Shown here in pieces: positions 48,735 through 60,402 of a DNA stretch of 64,000 bases. A model generated the notes under the pieces. The model had not been told where the DNA came from, searched no databases, and saw only the letters and a list, made by a program, of their open reading frames with translations. The DNA is taken from positions 124,001 through 188,000 of the forward strand of contig WHUZ01000089.1 in NCBI GenBank assembly GCA_015179045.1, read 5' to 3'. A program made the position numbers and the translations under genes. The number at the start of each line of letters is the position of its first letter. Within the stretch, counting starts at the first letter, position 1. This stretch comes from Kalaharituber pfeilii (lineage: Eukaryota; Ascomycota; Pezizomycetes; Pezizales; Pezizaceae).

Positions 48735-51225
48735 TTACTCCATGGTCGGCACACCTAAACTCGCCATCCCCAAATTCACAATACTAAGCAGCCCCTCTCC
48801 CAGTATCAAACCGCTCGCCAAAATCACCAATGGTGTTTCTCCCCATCTCCTTCCACCCCACCTTCTCCACGCCCACTCTACCCCGCCTCCAACTGCCCTG
48901 GCCAAGGTAAAACTTGGGACATTGTACATACCCACTGCAAATGCAATCCCCCCTGGAATAAACACGTTGATAGCGGGGTGATACTTTAGCCTGAGTTTCA
49001 GTAACGTGATAATCGTGAACGTCAGTGCAAAGGCGCTACTAAACTCTCGTGCATAAGGCGGCAGACCCTGGCCGTAGACAAGTCGCGAGCAGTCGATCCA
49101 GATGTATGCAGTCGGAACCTGGAACAGCTTTGAGGGGATAGAATATACGGAGTTATACAATTTATACACGCCCGCTGAAACCACGGCCCCAACCGCGGAG
49201 CCGATCAATTGTCCGTGGAATTGCGCCTTCGGTGATGCCCCCAGAAGGTGCCCCGTCTTCAGATCCTGCATAATATCCCCTGCTTGCTGTGCTCCAGCCT
49301 CCGAGACCGCGCCTGCTACAAGGTTGATTAGCACGGCGCCCGCATTCGTCGCGGGTATGACGAGAGCGAAAACGAGCTGGGTAAGCTTGCTGATACCCGA
49401 AACAGGATTCAGATCCGTTTGTCCGAGGGCGCGGACACCCATGATGGAGAGGACGAGGGCGAGGAGGAAAGCGATGATGATGCTGTAGAGGGGCATCTGG
49501 GGGAAGACAATGCTAATTGTGGTAATGCAGAGGAGGCCGGAGATGAAGAGACCTGTGATGACGATTTCGGGGCGGACGAGGTGGTGCGGGGGAGAGTCGA
49601 TGGCGGAAACGTCATCGCCAGGCATGATACTGGCGGTACTGGAGTCGGTAGGACGGTTGCGGCTGTGTTGGCGAGTACGGAAACGGGAGGTACCGACACC
49701 GGTGGTGTCCTCGTCGCTGATAGTTTGGTAGCCATTTTTATTGAAGAAACGGGCTACAGCGTCGCGAAGGGGTTCGTAGACTAGAGCTCCAAGGGAGATG
49801 ATGCTGTCTGCAAGCATAACTGCTAAGCTAATCCAGACAATCCAACCGCGAGCCCCTTCTTTCCAATCGTTCACGGCGCCAGGGGCCCAGCCGCTACGCT
49901 TCGCTAGAGGTGAGAGAATGCCCCAGCCGACAATTGCACCAAGAAGCATATGGAGGGTTGTGGATGTCCCCATGATAATACCTTGGCCAACCTAGATTGA
50001 ATAGATTAGCTCGGCGTTACTGGCATGCTAGCTACAATGCGATCACATACATATGCTGGGGAAGGGTTCAGAGTCCATAACCATGTAGATGCGAGCGCCG
50101 AGCCAAATATTGGAACATCCCTCAGTATTGGAAAGAAATAAGATGCAAGTGTCTAGATAATCAGGCCATCAGTGAGTTTCAATATCATCTCCCATTGGGT
50201 TACCTACATAAACTCCTGATATTCCAAATGAGTAGACCAGTATCTTCATCTTGGTTTCCCAAGATGTACTTCCTTCCAAGCCAGCCACATTCCCGCTCGA
50301 ACCTTCAATCTCACTAGATATTATCGGCTCATATCCTTCCCTCGAGGAATTGTCCTCATTCTGTTTCCGCTCTCCATGTAGCACAGAGATCATGAGTGCA
50401 GTTGCTGTGCCACTGGGGAATTTCATCTTCTCTTTGATGATAACTTGTTTTCTTACTTTACAAGCTGTTAATAGCTATCCATGTATGTATTGAGGAGGAC
50501 TACATACGAGGAACGGCAAAAAACACTCCAAAGAAAGCTACACCCATACTCCATATTATCAACTGGCTTATACTCAAGGACAGTGGGCCTCCTTCTTCTG
50601 GTCTCAGCAGCTTTTCAAGAGCGGGTATTACACCGACAAAGCCTGCGCTGAGAGGCATGGAGCCTACCGCTACTGCGATGGTCTGAACCAGCACTATATA
50701 GGATACTGATCAGCAATCGCATATATTGACCGCCGTTGGGATTGGGCTACCATTCTCAACTGGGGAAAATGGAAAGTCGAGATGCTTCGCCAGAGTTTTA
50801 AAAATGGCGAACCCTATGAGTGATGATGGCATAGACATCATGCTAACCTATTGGCGCGGTAAATCAGAGACTTGTTGAATACGCGTCTGTCACAGTCGAA
50901 TTTATTCCTACCCAACCAGCTATTCATGATCAACCAGAACCCGGAAAATCAGCCTTCAATACCCAAGTAACGATAATGAGAGCTTAAGAGTCGACTACTT
51001 TCTGCCCTATCATCCGTTATGTTCAAGAAACTCACTCTGTAGTCCAAAATACATATTCGAAAAGCACACCAGCGTTCCAACCAAGAGCCCTACGACCGTA
51101 GCTCGAAATGTGAATTGTGGTATGTTGCCGCGCTGCTCCAGCACCTGCTGGACATCTGCCCGCCGCCGACCATCGCTTGACTGTCGTAATGGTGCTGTTT
51201 CTTCGTCTCTTCGCCGTCGAGCCAT
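48735..51225 (-). CDS. OPT-superfamily oligopeptide transporter
   Basis: Seven exons (51225-51036, 50919-50912, 50847-50751, 50693-50508, 50455-50208, 50152-50051, 49991-48735) close to 695 aa, a normal length for the YSL-like branch. After a charged cytosolic N-terminus come the family motifs NMYFGLQTGWVSMMSMPSSL, VQTIAVAVGSMPLSAGFVG, PLRKQVIIKEKMKFPSGTAT, NPSPAYVGQGIIMG, and later GQLIGSAVGAVVSAGVYKLY and PFTYARE-like LPPYAREFSS. Many hydrophobic segments are visible, as expected for a polytopic plasma- or vacuolar-membrane transporter of small peptides or metal chelates; substrate cannot be told. Exon 2 is a microexon of 8 nt: it supplies the end of Thr plus Gly-Trp of QTGW, and without it no in-frame join to MMSMPSS exists. 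Introns are 52-116 bp. ATG 51225 is the first Met of the frame. It is transcribed away from the small gene at 52512. Confidence 0.92.
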
Positions 51226-52511
51226 AGCTTCAAAATCATAAGTAGCTATAGAAGAGGTGAAGAATGTTGACTACTGGGCTCTATGCGCGCCCCTGCAGAG
51301 TACGTGCCAAGTGATGACATATACCTACATAGTCAGACTGACATAAACATCCCTACCCGTGGTTGATACCTCAAGCAGTTAGAGGATGTTGAAAGAGTAG
51401 CTTTACAGTTGAAACGGCGAAAGGTGCACTCGAGTAAATAAAATGTTACGATGAGTCTGGTGCGAGGTAGTTCATGTCAAGTCGTATCAATGTATTATGG
51501 AAAGACAGATGAAGTTCTCATTTTTAAGGCCGTGAACCAGATTACCTCTCTACACTTTGTTTTATTCAAAAACAGGTCAAGCGAGTAAATACTGGTCCCG
51601 TGAGAGCCTCATCCTTCCAAATGTTAAATAGGCCCGGCGCAAAAAATTCAAGAATACTAGGTACTACTAGTACCCAGCGGTGTATTTGGCTTGGGCTGAG
51701 ATATCTGATTGAATGTGATACTTATCCTCTACTGACCCCCGGTTGCCTATGAGAAGCTACACGCCGCTAGCATATCATAACACTCTGAAAGGCATGAGCC
51801 GGCAATCACCCTGATGCGCTACCTAGGCGCTATGCATGTCTCACGAGTCCGCGCTTAAACGTGTTACCGTGTTGGTTCCGTTACCTTAGTGCTCGTGCGC
51901 CCAGACTGCCCGACTAGGAAGCAGGCAAAGAACAATTCTTTGTTCCGCGCCCATTCTTTCGTTGCGCAAGCGAACAATACTGAAGCTGGTTAATTGTGAC
52001 GGGGGGGGAAACAGGTGCGAAGGGTGAGAGAGAAGAAATTGTAGGGCAAAGGGCGTCTCCGAAAACTAGAGAAACCAGACACACCCTGGAATACTCTGAG
52101 ACACGCCAGTTTCAGCATCATCAGCATCCATATCCGACACTAGTTGTCGCCCATGCTTCCGACCCCCCTCATCTACCAAGGGGCGTGCATGTAGCTCTCA
52201 CAGGTTTGAGACGGGGGCAGGGAGGGACCTCAGTACTGTATACAACAGTGGTATATAATCTTTAATTCGTCCCCAAGAATTCCATGAAGTTTGCTCTTGC
52301 TAGTCTTTCCTAATCTCTGGCCAAAAATATCGTGAGATTCATCCAAATTGTTTTATCCGTTTGTTCTTGAAGAACAACCAGCTGCCGGGAAATAATTCGA
52401 TATTCCTCCATTCACACGACTTCTCAAAGTCCAAAAATAACCACTGCGAATTCAGAATCAGCACATCCGAAATTCAAATTCCTTCTAAAAAAAAATTCAC
52501 AGAACGGCAAG
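51226..52511. other. divergent intergenic region
   Basis: About 1.3 kb separates the start codons of the OPT transporter (minus) and the small membrane protein (plus), so both promoters should lie here. No specific binding site or TATA-type element can be assigned with confidence. No other ORF is convincing. Confidence 0.45.
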
Positions 52512-52874
52512 ATGCTTTCGATTACGAAACCGACTTATATGTTTATCGGGTTCATTTTATCCCTGCTGAGCACTGTGGTACGATCCCAAACCTCAACCGT
52601 CATAGTTACACCTATTCCGACTCCCGATCCTTTTGATCCGGCGGCTCCTCAACCTGACGATCCCAACGATACCACAGGATGGTCGGTTGTGATTATCGAC
52701 AAGCAATGGACACAGTTATGCATTGGTATGCTACCGATTGTGGCTGCAGTGGTCGTTTTGTCGAGCTTGTACCGGTTCGTTTGGTTTCCATGGTGGCACA
52801 AGAAGATGAAACAAGTCGAAAAGGAATACGATCGGTTGGAGAAAGCGAGGTTGGGAGTTGCGGGGAGGGCATAG
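52512..52874 (+). CDS. small secretory-pathway membrane protein, unknown function
   Basis: A single-exon 120-aa frame with a good start context (GGCAAGATGC). Residues 8-25 form a hydrophobic signal-peptide-like segment ending VVRSQ. A Pro/Asp-rich, probably extracytoplasmic linker (PTPDPFDPAAPQPDDP) follows, with one possible N-glycosylation site (NDTT). A transmembrane helix lies at about 69-92 (CIGMLPIVAAVVVLSSLY), then aromatic FVWFPWW and a short basic/charged cytosolic tail (HKKMKQVEKEYDRLEKAR). This is a type I single-pass design. I recognise no named family. The ordered topology makes it much more likely to be real than the neighbouring ORFs. Confidence 0.65.
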   Translation: MLSITKPTYMFIGFILSLLSTVVRSQTSTVIVTPIPTPDPFDPAAPQPDDPNDTTGWSVVIIDKQWTQLCIGMLPIVAAVVVLSSLYRFVWFPWWHKKMKQVEKEYDRLEKARLGVAGRA

Positions 52875-54019
52875 TGCCATATATAAAGTACATTGAGAGG
52901 TGCAATAGTCTGGCTTAGAAATACGATTTTTTGCAGTCTGGGGTTTTTAAACTTCCATTTGAGGAACGTTTTAAAGTTTGTAGTCTGGTTGGCTTGACTT
53001 TAAAGTTTGTATATGGATATATGTACAGTTCGGTGTTGGCGTGGAGTAATATCTTGGCTTGTTAATGTATGAACTTGGGACGGAGGTACAACTTTATATG
53101 TTTATTGGTGCATTGTTTTATTTATTATATTTCATTCACCTTCAGTTCAAGTATATGGGGTACGAGACTAATACGAGGGACTGGGAACGACATATCTGGA
53201 GAAATGTTTTTTTAAAGGATGATGTTCAATATAGTTGTATCTTGCTTACCATATGCTCTGGAATTGAAGTGTTCTTCTCTCTCACGGGTTGAGATTAATG
53301 TAGTTTATATATCATCTGGTGCGATGTTCGCAGATTTCTTTTCAAATTGCTCAAGTATTCACAAAGGGGCTTTATTGATCAAAGGCGTGTGTAACCTGGG
53401 TTAATTGTTCTGACCCAAGTATATATGGTTCGAAGGCATGAGTTCACTGTTTGGGCACATATATATCATGTTAAGCTTCAGAAGCCTCTAAATCCACCAA
53501 ATAACCTCTCGATCGCCGCAATGGTGGTATCATCCATCATATTGACGATCCCTCGAACTACCATTCGTTACGCACTTTTGAGAGAATTGTTTGTACAACT
53601 TTTTATAAAGATGTTTCCAAGCCTATACATCGCAAATTCAATCAACCGATCCCATTTTCTCCAGAACAAATAGGAAATGCAGAAATAGTGAAATAAAAAA
53701 GGAAAAAGGAAAAAAGAGGAACCAAATCAAATGAGACCCTCCAGCGGCCGTGAATCACAATTGGTTGCGTATTGCCGTCAGAGGAGAAAGTTTATGTTCG
53801 ATTCAAAATATAAGCCCGCTGCACCGAAACCAGCCAAATCGACCACAGGAAAATAGAAAAAAAGAGTAAGTAAATGTGGAACCAATTGACATTTAGAACC
53901 TAGAAAGTTTGTCAGCGACTTTGTATCTTTCGTTTGAGCCGGCCCCTGCCAACCCAATTCCCATTCATCTAGGAACTCTCATCCAGGCCCTTCCTACTAT
54001 TCCTTCTTTCTCGGGGCTT
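52875..54019. other. 3'-to-3' intergenic region
   Basis: This lies between two convergent genes, the small membrane protein (plus) and rpl27 (minus), so it should hold both 3' ends. The sequence is AT-rich, with A-rich stretches at 53680-53720 and 53850-53870. No other gene is supported. Confidence 0.5.
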
Positions 54020-54674
54020 TCATCCAATTCCATACCTGAGTTGCTGGAAGAACCATTTGTTCTTTCCGCTTGTGTATCTATCCTCCAAAGCCTTCTTAAT
54101 AACTTTCTTCGCCTCCTCCCTCTGTGTTGGTTCCTTGAAGGTGTCCTGGTTTATGAGATTCTTCATTGTGTCGAGCTCCAAGGTGTACCGTGTGGGCATG
54201 ATATGATTGAAGTTGATGGTCTTGATGAATGGCTTCACCTTTGACCTCTTGCCAATGGTCTTCTTAGACATGCGCTTTGTGACCTTTGCTGGGTATCTCT
54301 CAATACCGGCAACGAGAGCATGCCCGAATGGGTGCAGCTTTGTGCCCTCCTCTTGCACTAATCACGGATTGCCGTTAGATACTTGCTGGCTCGAGGTAAC
54401 TTGGTGTGGTGGGTTATTAAAATGGAATCCGAATTATTGTACCTTTAATGATCACTACTTTCTTGCCCTATTACCACCGTATATATCCATTAGCAGCAAT
54501 TTGGAAAGTTTGTGATTTTCCTAGGCATAGCATACAGCATAGCGTCCCCTGGTGATGATAGCCACACGTCCGTTCTTGAGAACTAAACATAAGACATCCT
54601 CATCAGCCTTTCGACTTCCTTCCCCACTGCTAACGAAAATTCAAATCCTCGCGAAACTCCCTCTCACACTTCAT
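54020..54674 (-). CDS. rpl27: 60S ribosomal protein eL27
   Basis: Four coding exons (54674-54668, 54582-54536, 54467-54443, 54357-54020) give 138 aa, two longer than I recall for the yeast protein. The first coding exon is only ATGAAGT, giving MKFLKNGRVA across the first junction. The N-terminal KOW-type segment is [20 protein letters not shown]. The family signature [15 protein letters not shown] follows, then [19 protein letters not shown], the basic helix [15 protein letters not shown], and C-terminal [13 protein letters not shown]. The protein is a structural component of the cytosolic large ribosomal subunit. Donors are GTGAGA, GTATGC and GTACAA; acceptors are all TAG. Intron-rich 5' ends are usual for ribosomal protein genes in filamentous fungi. 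It is divergent from the coiled-coil gene at 55320. Confidence 0.96.
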
Positions 54675-55319
54675 TCTGTCACACTGTCAAATACTGTCGG
54701 CGGCGGCGGGGTCTTGAGGTGTCGTGCGGGAGAGTCGTGATGTCGAGCCGGTCGTGGTAATAACTCTTTGCTTCCACCGCACTGATTTGCTATCCTGGCC
54801 TAGCCCGCCTAGGCACGCGAGAATGTGGTTGCCAGTTCTGTTCGCGGTAGGGTTTGCCCTGCGATGCTCGCTGAGTCATCTGCTGCTGCCAGCTCTAAGC
54901 CTCAGCTCCGCCCCGTGCCAAGTGAGCAGGCTTCACACGCAGGCTTGGCGGCGCCGTGCACTAGCGCTCAATGGGGATTGTTTACTTTTGGCAGCGTTTG
55001 TTGCGAAAACAAGAGAGGAAGCATGCGAAGCGGCGAGGTGCTGCCCCATTCGCAAGCTGCTGCACCGAGTTCCGCCCTGCCCCAGCTGGGCCCTGCTGGC
55101 TAAAACTCCGCTGCCATCATCATCCCCCTCTCCCCCATCTCTCTTCAGCCTGTTTCCCCCTCCCGCCCTGCCCTCTGTGCTGCTTGTCCTCCCGTTCTCT
55201 AATTATAGCGGAATCTCGCTCGGCTGTGGCCCGGCGCCCATCTCGTCTGATTTGGGCGTATCCCCCCGCCACTGCCTGATTACCACAGCACACGCCCACC
55301 AACCACCCCTGTTGCAAGC
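54675..55319. promoter_or_regulatory. shared divergent promoter region of rpl27 and the coiled-coil gene
   Basis: The 645 bp between the two start codons must contain both promoters. It is GC- and CT-rich compared with flanking DNA (for example CCCCCTCTCCCCCATCTC near 55123-55140). The Pro/Leu/Ser-rich ORFs across it run through this composition and are not considered genes. No individual factor site can be named. Confidence 0.5.
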
Positions 55320-58300
55320 ATGGGGACCAAGTCTCCTACAAAAGCCCCCATCCCGATGTAAGCAAGCAAGCATTCCTCTTCTTTTCTGCCCCTTTACAGA
55401 CGCATACATTTTCTACTTTCGACGTTTTGACGTGCATCTGTGCACACATTGGAGCTAATTTGGCAAATGCACGCGCAGGTGGGACAGTAGCGATCCTGCA
55501 AGAAGCCCGGCACCGCTTCCCCTAAACCCAGGCTCGCCTAAGGTCCGCCCATCACGGTCCATAGACCTAACGTCACCAGGATCGTCATCTACAACGTCGA
55601 GCGCCAAAACACCATTGTCCCCATCGTCATCTGCCTCACCTCCACATTCTCAGCAGGTATCAACCCAGCGTCGTATGACAATGGGACCTCCCTCGGTCAG
55701 CGAAGTTAAAGCTCTCCTCCTCAATGGCGGCATCAACAACCAAGCCAATGCGGGAAAAGGACGGTCGTCGTCGCCAGCAAAAGATGTTTTCGGAAGTCCT
55801 CCGCCACTTCTTCCCCCTCTTCGGCCTATGAAAGCGCTTGAAAGTAGCCACGGATCTTCGTCGCATACTTTCAGCTCAAACGATTTGGAGTCCCTTAGCA
55901 ATCAACTCGTTGGCCTGACAAATATTGCTACAAATCTTCAAAAAGAAATGGCAACATTGTCACGACGATCCAAGGACAATGCGACTGACCTGGTCAGTTT
56001 GAAGGAGGCCACGATCGCTCGCGATGAGGATATCAGACACTCTCTTCGTGAGCTCGTACAAAGCATAGGAATGCTGGAGATGTCTTCGCCTACCCCCGCA
56101 CCACTGCTATTGCGTGCACCATCGCCTAGTGTGGGAAGTAGCGGCGGTAGCAGTACCTTTGATGGAGATTTTGGCGGAGGAGTTGGTGGTGGAAGTGGCG
56201 GTGGCGGTGGTGGAAACCGTGGAGGGCCTTCCAGCTCAGGAAGCGGGAGGCCTTTCGGCGACCGACATTTCGGACAGAGCGCTGGTGCTTTGATCAATAA
56301 ACTAAATCAAGCATCTGGATCAACACCGCGGTCCATACCAAGCGACTTCGGGAAAATGGGAATGGAAATGCAGATCTTAGAACGGATCCTTCGAGATATG
56401 TCAACCAAGGATGGCGAGAATCGCATCATGGATTCCTTATTCGAATTGAAGAAAAGCGTAGGCACCAAGCAGGGCGAGAAGGAAATGATTGGTTTAATTG
56501 AGGCTGTTCGGGATGACGTCCAGGCCATTTCTGAGGATATTGTAAAGCGAATGGGCAATGCCATTGTACCTATGGACGTTGCTAAGCCGGGGGCGGCAAA
56601 CGAATTTACTAATGGGGATGACATTCTAAGAGTACTAGAGAGAGTAGTCAAAGAAGTCATGATTGGAAAGGGAATTTCAGACGAAACAAAAGCCTCGGTA
56701 CTTCAACTCAACGACGAGGTTCAGAGTGGGAGATTAGCAACGGAAGAGCTGAAGACGGAGCTCATGGCTGTTAAAGTAGAACTCGTAGGCGGCAAAAGTG
56801 CTTCAGAGGAGTTCAATGGTCTTATGATGGATTTGAAGCAAGAAGTCCAGGAGAACAGAGGCACAACAGACGAAACAAAAGAGCTTGTCCATGAAGTCAA
56901 AGCAGGGGTTTTGGATGGCAAAATTGTTATGGAAGAGATTATGAGTCACGTGACTAACCTGAAAGAAAGAATGGATTCTAGCAGAATGGTGATGGATGAA
57001 ACGAAAGATGGAGTAGCTGATCTCAAAGGTGATGTGAGAGGAAGCCGTACAATGATTGAAGAGGTGAAACAACTAGTAGCGGGCTTGAAGGAGAATATTG
57101 GAAAGGAAAGTAATGATACCTTAAAGCTTGTGCTCGAAGGAGTTGAGAAGCTCAATGCGGGGCAAACTCAGCTTCAACTTCGACCTGCTGATACTGCTTC
57201 ATCTGACTCCAAAGAAGCAGCCGCTTTCAACGCAGCTGCTATAACAGCAATTAATGCTACACTATCTCGCACTATAGGTTCGATTGAGGCTCTCCAAAAT
57301 CGCCTCGAAGAGTTCTCTGAGGAAGCAGGCGAAGCCTCCGGTTATACAAAAGCGCAGTTAGCAAGTCTCATGAAGTTCATTGACGAAATCACTCAGAACA
57401 CTACTGCAAACACTCATGAAAGCAGAGAGGTTAGAAAGCTCTTTGAAGTCATTCGAATGGGCGTTCAAAGCATGAATGATCGACTGGCAGCTTTTGAAGG
57501 GGAGGTCATTACTAGATTAGATGACGGAGTACAAACCACTTCTATCACGAAGAATTTCGAAGGAGAGGAGACTATAAGAGAGCGACGGCAAATGTGGCGG
57601 GAAATTAGGGAAGATATTGAAGAGGTTCGAAGAGAGCTTAACGACATCTCTACAGATTTAGAACGCAAGCGAAAGCTTGATGAAGAAACTGTCCAAATGA
57701 GGAACCATGTTGACGATTCGATCCTAGAGATTTTGAAGCATCAGAAAAGAGGTGGAGAAATTCTGATGGCACAAGGACAGCTTCATGCGATGATAAGGGA
57801 CAAGGTGGATGAGGTGAAGTCTATCATAGAGGAGCAGGTTCTTCGGGGAATTTTAGCAGCTCAGAAGGCCGGGACCGACATGTTGGTTACGCACCGAATG
57901 AATGGAGAAGAATTGAAAGGTGAAGTGTTAAGCCTAAGGTCTCTTATTGAAGAGCAAATTATCAGCCAAATTCTTCATGTTTCGCGATCAGGCGGTGACG
58001 ATTTAAGCAATGACATCCTGTCAATCAAGCAGAACCTTCAAGGCATTATCTCGAAGATCATGGATAAGAGTGAAGCCCAAGCACTGGGAGATCAGGTCAA
58101 TAGTAGTATCACCGAGGTAAAGCAAATCGTCCAAGGTCTAGTTGGAAAAATCATGGAGGGCCAAAATGATGGTCGCGAAGGTGTGCAATCCAAAATGGAA
58201 GAAATCAAGAAATTACTCGACGAGGTGATAGGCCAAGTCCTTGAAAAGCAAAAGGGATTTGGAATGGGGGTCCTAGAAGTGATCAAAGAAGTTAAGAAGA

Positions 58301-60402
58301 TTGTGACTGAAAAGTTCAACTCCAAATCCGAGGAAGAGCTGTTGATGAAAATGGACGAGATCAAAAGGCTATCTGAGAAAGCTACATCTCCAGAGAACAG
58401 AGATGCTGTGTTAAATGCAGTCGCAGTGCTTAGAGGAATTATCGAAAATTCTATTGCAACTAGGGAAGGCCAAGAGGATATAATGAATGCTGTTTCTACT
58501 ATCAGACGGATAGTGGAAGATAAAGCAATGGAGGGCAATTATTTGGGTGCTATGGCTGATCTCAGGGAGTTCATTGAGGAGAAAGACTTCTTACGGCAAA
58601 GGCAAGATAATTCCATCAATGGGATGCTCATAAACGCTGTTGCTGAAGTGAAGCGTGCAATGTTGGATAAAGAGGTCGGGGAAGACCTTATGGCAGCTGC
58701 TTCGGAAATCAAGTCATTACTAGAGGAGAAACAAATTGTTCGAGCGCAGCAAATCGCAAGAGAAGATGAATTGAAACATCAGATTGGTCTGATACAGCGA
58801 ATCTTGGAGGAGGGCGTCATCAGGGCGATTGTTCATCTCCAGCGGGATTTGGGCGACGGTATAAGAGGGGATATGGCGGAGGTTAAGGAACAAGGCCACG
58901 ATGTTCGGTCAGATGTTTCTGAGATGAAAAGAATTGTGGAGGATGATGTGAAAACAAAGATTTTGGACATGAAGATAATGTTAGAAGACGAATTGCGGGC
59001 GGATGTAGGGGCGGTGAAAAAGGCGGTGGAGGAGGACATAAAGAGCGACATTCTGGAGGTTAAAAAGTCACTGGGGAAGATTAATCTAGCCGACATTGAA
59101 AGCCACAAAAAGTCTCAAGCAGGTGTTAAGGAGGTTTTAGAAGCGGTGGGCGACCTTCAGACAGATCTCAAGGGCCAGCAATCAAAACATTTTAGCAACT
59201 TCCAGGAGCTAAAGTTCTTGATACAGCAACACGCTCAATCAACAGCCAAGTCATCTGAGCCAGAATCTCAACCCCCTCAGGTTATCCAATATGATGATGC
59301 ATCATTGCAAGAGAAGCTGGATAAAGTTCTTGCACATAACACAACCTCCGTTAAAGCCTTCAATCACTTGGAGATGTTACCTGAGATATATACGAAGATT
59401 GTGGATACTGCAGCTCAGGTGTCCGATTTTATCACAGTCCAAAAGTCGCTCATGCAGGAGTCTTCCACAAAGCAGGTTGAGGCAGCTGGACAAGCTATAT
59501 TGGCATTAGAGAAGGCCCGAGCAGAAAGAGCAATTATAGAAGCTGCTACTGCTCAGCTGAAGGAGCTAGAAGCAAGCTTGACACAGACAACTAAGGCTTT
59601 GAAAGAGGATGTGGAAGCCCTTCAAGCTAAGAAACTTGCTTTATCTTCTGATCTGGCTTCTATTAACACCACGTTGGTGGAGAGACGAGCAGAGTTGGAT
59701 AGATTATCTGAAGAAGCCGACACCATCCAGAGAAGAGTTGTTGAAGGTGCTCTTGAACAGGCAAGGCAACTTGTGGAGATGAAAAGCCAACGGAAGTCTG
59801 CGACCCAGTCTCTTAAGAGAGTTAACTCGACAAGGAATAAGTCGTCTACCCAGCAGCAACCTCCTCCTGCGGCATCAAACTCATCGCCTAGACGATACCT
59901 TTCCATGGGCCAACTCTCAACTTCACAGACGAGTAGCGAGACGCCTTCCAAAGGAAGAAGCATTGGTGGATCTGAGCTAGGTAAAGATTACTATTCCGTA
60001 ACCGGTGGCTTTTCTAATAGGAAAGAAGATTTGAGAAGTCCAGAAGTAGGTACAAGTGGCAAAATAGCGGAAGGGCGCGAGAATGACGGCAGTGGGATTG
60101 GCGCGGCAAGATTGGAAAACGCGAAGGAGGGAATGCGTTCCTCCGATGCACTCACTTTGAGTGGGGTAATGGTTGAAGATTGGGACGACAAACTTCATGG
60201 AGAAGAAATGGGACTCGCAGGACCAGACGACGACTGGGGTGTTGACTATGGCAAGGGTCCGCGGAAAGGTTCAAAGACTTACCCAAGGAGCTTAAGTGCA
60301 GACTCCCCTACAATGACAGGACACCCACGGGCAGCAAGCAGTGGGACATTTATTGATAAAAGGGATATTAGTTCGGCGAGTATGGGCAGCATTGATGAAT
60401 AA
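55320..60402 (+). CDS. giant coiled-coil protein (conserved in filamentous ascomycetes)
   Basis: Two exons, 55320-55357 and 55479-60402, close to 1653 aa. Exon 1 encodes MGTKSPTKAPIP and the junction forms PMWDSSDPARSP, a conserved N-terminus I recognise from fungal proteins often auto-labelled as chromosome-segregation ATPase family; I see no ATPase motif here. The first 270 residues are Ser/Pro-rich with a Gly tract (about 243-265). From about 300 to 1480 the sequence is highly helical, rich in Glu/Lys with Ile/Val/Leu at heptad spacing and almost no Pro. At about 405-550 a repeated module of DETK...V..LK.EV..GR...EE type occurs several times. A second helical bundle at about 1370-1480 (ALEKARAERAIIEAATAQLK) is a clear coiled coil. 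The tail is Ser-rich and ends with acidic and basic patches (VEDWDDKLHG, DDDWGVDYG). A scaffold or cytoskeletal role is inference only. Confidence 0.9.

Noticed and set aside
54724..55458. 244-aa plus-strand ORF between rpl27 and the coiled-coil gene
   Set aside because: It overlaps the first exon and intron of the coiled-coil gene in another frame and covers the divergent promoter; composition is C-rich with no domain.
55938..59963. Many Ser/Ile/Phe-rich minus-strand ORFs
   Set aside because: They are shadows of the coiled-coil gene, whose GAA/AAG-rich codons seldom give stops on the other strand.
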